From Candidatus Saccharimonadota bacterium (GTDB lineage: Bacteria; Patescibacteriota; Saccharimonadia; Saccharimonadales; Saccharimonadaceae): DNA of 64,000 nucleotides. Below the pieces are notes generated by a model. It did not search any database. It saw only the letters and a program-made list of their open reading frames with translations, and was not told the origin of the DNA. The DNA lies in NCBI GenBank assembly GCA_017506895.1, contig JAFWBV010000005.1, forward strand, positions 1 to 64,000. Reading direction: 5' to 3'. The position numbers were made by a program, and so were the translations under genes. Positions 60,747 to 64,000 of this stretch are shown piece after piece (position 1 is the first letter of the stretch; every line of letters starts with the position of its first letter).

Positions 60747-61395
60747 AACGGTATCAATTGTACCGACAATACTCACGGATAACAAACAAGATTACCGTGC
60801 GCAAGCAGAGCGGATTAATATTTTTACTCGCCGAGTCCAAATCGATGTAACTGATGGCATATTTGCGCCAACCCAAACTTTGGATATCACAAATGTTTGG
60901 TGGCCAAAAAATTGGGAAGCAGATTTGCATTTGATGGTGGCTAACCCTTCCGAACATCTCGATACAGTTTTAAAACTAAATCCTTCGCTTTGTATTTTAC
61001 ACGCCGAGGCAAACGAAGACTTATTGCCAAGTTTCCAAATCCTTAAAGATGCCGGCATTAAGACTGGCGTCGCATTATTGCCGTCGACTTTTCCTGGCAA
61101 TGTCAAACATTATATAGATGCTGCCGATCATGTGTTGATTTTTGCTGGGCAATTGGGGGTACAAGGTTCACCCGCCGATTTAATGCAGATGGAAAAGATT
61201 CCATTAATTCGTAATATGAAACCAGAACTTGAAATTGGCTGGGATGGTGGCGCTAATATGACGAACATTCGCGCGATTGCACATGCCGATGTAGACGTAA
61301 TTAATGTCGGCTCAGCAATTTCACAAGCTACTGATCCAGCGCAGGCATTTCAAGAGCTTGTAGCAGAAATTGATAAAAACGGAGTCGTTTTATAA
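60739..61395 (+). CDS. Ribulose-phosphate 3-epimerase family protein
   Basis: TIM-barrel of 218 residues. VSIVPTIL at strand 1, VQIDVTDGIFAPT, DLHLMV, and C-terminal EIGWDGGANMTN with VINVGSAIS. Family members epimerise ribulose-5-P. The usual EVDGG appears as GWDGG and the second-strand DVMDG as DVTDG, so it is a divergent member. Overlaps the rpiB-like gene by 8 bp. Confidence 0.85.
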   Translation: MIRTVSIVPTILTDNKQDYRAQAERINIFTRRVQIDVTDGIFAPTQTLDITNVWWPKNWEADLHLMVANPSEHLDTVLKLNPSLCILHAEANEDLLPSFQILKDAGIKTGVALLPSTFPGNVKHYIDAADHVLIFAGQLGVQGSPADLMQMEKIPLIRNMKPELEIGWDGGANMTNIRAIAHADVDVINVGSAISQATDPAQAFQELVAEIDKNGVVL

Positions 61396-62357
61396 TGGCG
61401 AGAATCGCTTCACTCGGATCGGCGCTCCAAGACGTATATTTGGTCGACCACGACGACTTAATTCCGACCGCAATTGGTGAAAATGCAATTTTTGGCAAGG
61501 TGCTAGTCGGCTCAAAGGTTGATATAGACAAAATATCTTACGAAGTTGGTGGTGGCGGTATTAATTCTTCGATTGAATTTTCTAGACATGGTCACGAAGC
61601 AATTTTTCTTGGTAACGTCTCCCGCGATCCGGCTGGTATGGCTATTTTAAGAGTACTAGATAAAGAAGGGGTTGATAATAGCTATGTGAGATTCTTAGAA
61701 AGACGAGCGACCGGCACGTCTATAATACTGTTAGACGAGAAGAGTGGTGAAAGAACAATTCTGACATGTCGAGGCGCAAGCGAACAATTTGGCAATCTTG
61801 ATCCAGCAGATCTCGATTTAATCCAACCTGATTGGTTATACGTAACGTCTCTGCGTGGTGACATGGATACGCTGGAAAAATTTTTCCGTCACGCAAAGGA
61901 AATTGGCGCTAACATAATGTTTAATCCCGGAGTCAAAGAACTAGAAGAATCAAGCAAACTCACAAGTCTGTTAAGTTATGTAAAAGTGCTTCTCGTTAAC
62001 AAGAATGAGGCGTCAAAGATTGTCCCTGGCACAACTTTATCGGAATTAACCTATCATTTAAATAATTACGTTGATATGGTTATTGTGACTGATGGCGCAA
62101 TGGGGGGCATCGCGAGTAATAGCAATGAAGCTTACAGATTTGGTATTTATGAAGATCAGAGAGTCAAAGACGCTACTGGGGCAGGAGATGCTTTTGGATC
62201 AGGTTTTTTGGCTCATTTTACAGCTGGTCATTCATTTCGCAATTCATTAGTGTTTGCTTCGGCCAATTCGACATCCGTTATAATGAAACTCGGAGCCAAC
62301 AAGGGATTGCTGACTGGAACAGAATCATTACATCCGATGCCAATGCAAAAAATATAA
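61395..62357 (+). CDS. PfkB-family sugar kinase
   Basis: Ribokinase-fold kinase of 320 residues. N-terminal YEVGGGGINSSIEFSRHG sugar-binding glycines and C-terminal DATGAGDAFGSGFLAHF with the catalytic Asp. The substrate could be ribose, fructose-6-P or a nucleoside. The ATG overlaps the epimerase stop by one base, so it is part of the gap operon. Confidence 0.9.
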   Translation: MARIASLGSALQDVYLVDHDDLIPTAIGENAIFGKVLVGSKVDIDKISYEVGGGGINSSIEFSRHGHEAIFLGNVSRDPAGMAILRVLDKEGVDNSYVRFLERRATGTSIILLDEKSGERTILTCRGASEQFGNLDPADLDLIQPDWLYVTSLRGDMDTLEKFFRHAKEIGANIMFNPGVKELEESSKLTSLLSYVKVLLVNKNEASKIVPGTTLSELTYHLNNYVDMVIVTDGAMGGIASNSNEAYRFGIYEDQRVKDATGAGDAFGSGFLAHFTAGHSFRNSLVFASANSTSVIMKLGANKGLLTGTESLHPMPMQKI

Positions 62358-62375
62358 TTAATAGGAGATTACATC

Positions 62376-63104
62376 TTGGAAAACGGATTAAAAAAATTAG
62401 AGGCAGATTTACTAAAAAAACTATCAATTGCGGATTTAGAGCGTGCAAACGCTTATGCAAAAGATTTAGGCAGAGGCTTACAAATTGTTCGTTCCTTTCC
62501 ACAAGGTGTTACGATTTTTGGTTCGGCTAGACTTGCCCAAGAACATAAATACTGCAAGATGGCCTTTGAGCTCGGACGAATGTTGGCAGAGAACGGGCAC
62601 GCCGTCATTACAGGCGGTGGTCCAGGTATTATGGAAGCAGCTTCGCATGGTGCCTACGAAATCGGGGGACGAGTAATCGGCCTGAATATCACACTAGCGC
62701 ACGAGCAATTCCCGAATCCTTTTTTAACAGATTGTGTTACATTCGAGTACTTCTTTGCACGAAAAGTATCTTTGGCTATGTCGGCTAAAGTATTCGTGTT
62801 TTTCCCGGGCGGATTTGGCACAATGGATGAATTATCTGAAATACTCTGCTTAATGCAAGAGGCTAAGATGCCGAAAATGCCAGTTTTCTTGATTGGGGAA
62901 AGCTATTGGAAGGGATTTGACAAAATGATAGGCAAAATGATTTCACTCGGACTGATTGCTGCAAAAGATACGGCTATATTTAATATAACTGATAGGCTAG
63001 AATCTGTCGTGGAGGCTGCTAATAAAATTGGGCATCCCAAAATTTCAGAAAACTTCTACGACGGTTTTCGCGAGGCTAGTGCATTCGCTAAGAATGCTCG
63101 TTAG
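62376..63104 (+). CDS. LOG-family protein (lysine decarboxylase-like fold)
   Basis: Starts with TTG at 62376, supported by TAGGAG. TIFGSARL, AVITGGGPGIMEAASHGAYEIGG, and FFPGGFGTMDELSEIL carry the PGGxGTxxE nucleotide monophosphate phosphoribohydrolase motif. Such enzymes release free base from nucleoside 5'-monophosphates; in salvage-dependent bacteria that could aid nucleotide recycling. Confidence 0.88.
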   Translation: MENGLKKLEADLLKKLSIADLERANAYAKDLGRGLQIVRSFPQGVTIFGSARLAQEHKYCKMAFELGRMLAENGHAVITGGGPGIMEAASHGAYEIGGRVIGLNITLAHEQFPNPFLTDCVTFEYFFARKVSLAMSAKVFVFFPGGFGTMDELSEILCLMQEAKMPKMPVFLIGESYWKGFDKMIGKMISLGLIAAKDTAIFNITDRLESVVEAANKIGHPKISENFYDGFREASAFAKNAR

Positions 63105-63112
63105 TAATCCGG

Positions 63113-64000
63113 TTAGAATGGATTAACAAGACCTAGACGTGAATTCGTATCAGCGATTCGTATCAGTTCGTTGTATTTTGCGATACGCTCAGAACGTGAA
63201 AGGGAACCAGTTTTGATTTGGCCAGTACCGAGTCCAACAGCGAGATGGGCGATAGTGACATCTTCGGTTTCGCCAGAACGATGAGACATAACAGTACGAT
63301 AACCTGCATTTTTTGCCATTAATACGGCGTTAATGGTCTCAGACAAGGTGCCAATTTGGTTAGGTTTGATTAGAATTGCGTTTGCGACGCCAGACTCTAT
63401 ACCTTTTTTTAGAAGTTTCGTATTAGTCACAAATAAGTCATCACCGACCAATTGGATACGTTTTCCTAAACGCTCGGTCATTATTTTCCAATTGTTCCAA
63501 TCATTTTCCGCTAGTCCATCTTCAATGGAAACGACCGGATAATTATCGATAATCCAAGTATACCAGTTTATAAGATCATCCGCAGATTTCCAATCGCCAT
63601 TGGTCTTTAGCACATAATGATCTTTGTCGTAAAATTCGGATGCTGCTATATCCATCGCTATTGCGATGTCTTTACCGAATTTTAGTCCAGTTCGTTCTAC
63701 GGCTAGTTTAATGCATTCAAGTGGCTCATTGTTGCCATCACGAACTTTAGGTGCATAACCGCCCTCGTCACCCACAGTCGTAGGATAACCACGCTCGTTA
63801 AGAATACTCTTAAGCGCGTGAAACACTTCGGCGCCATATCTCACTGCTTCTGCGATACTGCCAGCTCCACAGGGAATAATCATGTATTCTTGAAAATCGG
63901 TAGCCCAAGAAGCATGTTCTCCACCATTCATAACATTCATCATCGGCATCGGAATAGACATCTCGTCAACCGTGCCAGCTAATTCGGCAACATAGCGATA
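63113..64000 (-). CDS. eno: Enolase, N-terminal part outside window
   Basis: The frame stays open to the right edge (YRYVAELAGTVDE precedes an internal Met at 63961), so the true start is beyond the window. MMNVMNGGEHASWATDFQEY, VGDEGGYAP, SIEDGLAENDW, LVGDDLFVTN, ILIKPNQIGTL and MSHRSGETEDV are the catalytic and metal-binding blocks. It ends SRLGLVNPF. Convergent with the LOG gene. Confidence 0.97.
   Translation of the reverse strand, partial: YRYVAELAGTVDEMSIPMPMMNVMNGGEHASWATDFQEYMIIPCGAGSIAEAVRYGAEVFHALKSILNERGYPTTVGDEGGYAPKVRDGNNEPLECIKLAVERTGLKFGKDIAIAMDIAASEFYDKDHYVLKTNGDWKSADDLINWYTWIIDNYPVVSIEDGLAENDWNNWKIMTERLGKRIQLVGDDLFVTNTKLLKKGIESGVANAILIKPNQIGTLSETINAVLMAKNAGYRTVMSHRSGETEDVTIAHLAVGLGTGQIKTGSLSRSERIAKYNELIRIADTNSRLGLVNPF

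Overview
The window reads as a chromosomal segment of a Patescibacteria (CPR) cell, most probably Candidatus Saccharibacteria (TM7). This is inferred from the short AlaRS, from very dense packing of reduced housekeeping genes, and from large secreted proteins carrying FISUMP (Fib_succ_major), Listeria-Bacteroides and BspA-type repeats beside peptidoglycan hydrolases. UGA acts as a normal stop (mltG, the kinase and the 67-aa gene end in TGA), so this is not a UGA-glycine lineage. Base composition is AT-rich apart from inserted GC-rich palindromes.

Layout: 1-1.8 kb, tail of a surface protein and a decayed relative; 1.8-7.4 kb, nrnA-like, hydrolase, cysS, tgt and queA; 7.5-10.1 kb, orphan nuclease-like gene and a BspA-type surface protein; 10.1-16.7 kb, queH, two membrane proteins and a heterodimeric ABC exporter; 16.7-23.3 kb, two FISUMP surface proteins around a thymidylate/uracil cluster (tmk, tdk, ung, dCMP deaminase); 23.4-35.3 kb, typA, tatD, cysteine desulfurase, a 939-aa surface protein with a Hint domain, mnmA and alaS; 36-40 kb, a coupled operon of soluble histidine kinase, receiver, pseudouridine synthase and FtsA/PilM-like protein; 40-44.6 kb, cell-wall genes including a RuvX-MltG fusion and a LysM-CHAP hydrolase; 44.6-50.6 kb, obgE, a candidate ncRNA, trmD, recG, rsmD and tRNA-Leu; 50.9-58.1 kb, lysozyme, CDF transporter, alkD and trigger factor; 58.3-64 kb, rpsL-rpsG and a sugar-phosphate cluster ending in enolase.

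The most unusual signal is a set of GC-rich palindromic elements inserted in frame into housekeeping genes (cysS, tgt, queA twice, tdk, typA, tatD, cysteine desulfurase, mnmA, obgE twice, trmD) and also found between genes. They fall into two groups. In the B/C group each copy is flanked by a further, locus-specific inverted repeat, so one side of the insertion is an inverted copy of the host gene on the other side. The same B/C element occurs in both orientations, encoding different open peptides.

Other points: many genes have TATAAT placed 6-8 bases before the start codon and no Shine-Dalgarno, which predicts widespread leaderless mRNA; the 3' end of one FISUMP gene looks like a diversity-generating-retroelement variable region; and a three-box AT-rich dyad array with conserved spacing occurs both before rpsL and beside the nuclease-like gene. 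Only the late steps of queuosine synthesis are present, and nucleotide salvage genes are clustered, as expected for a host-dependent cell.
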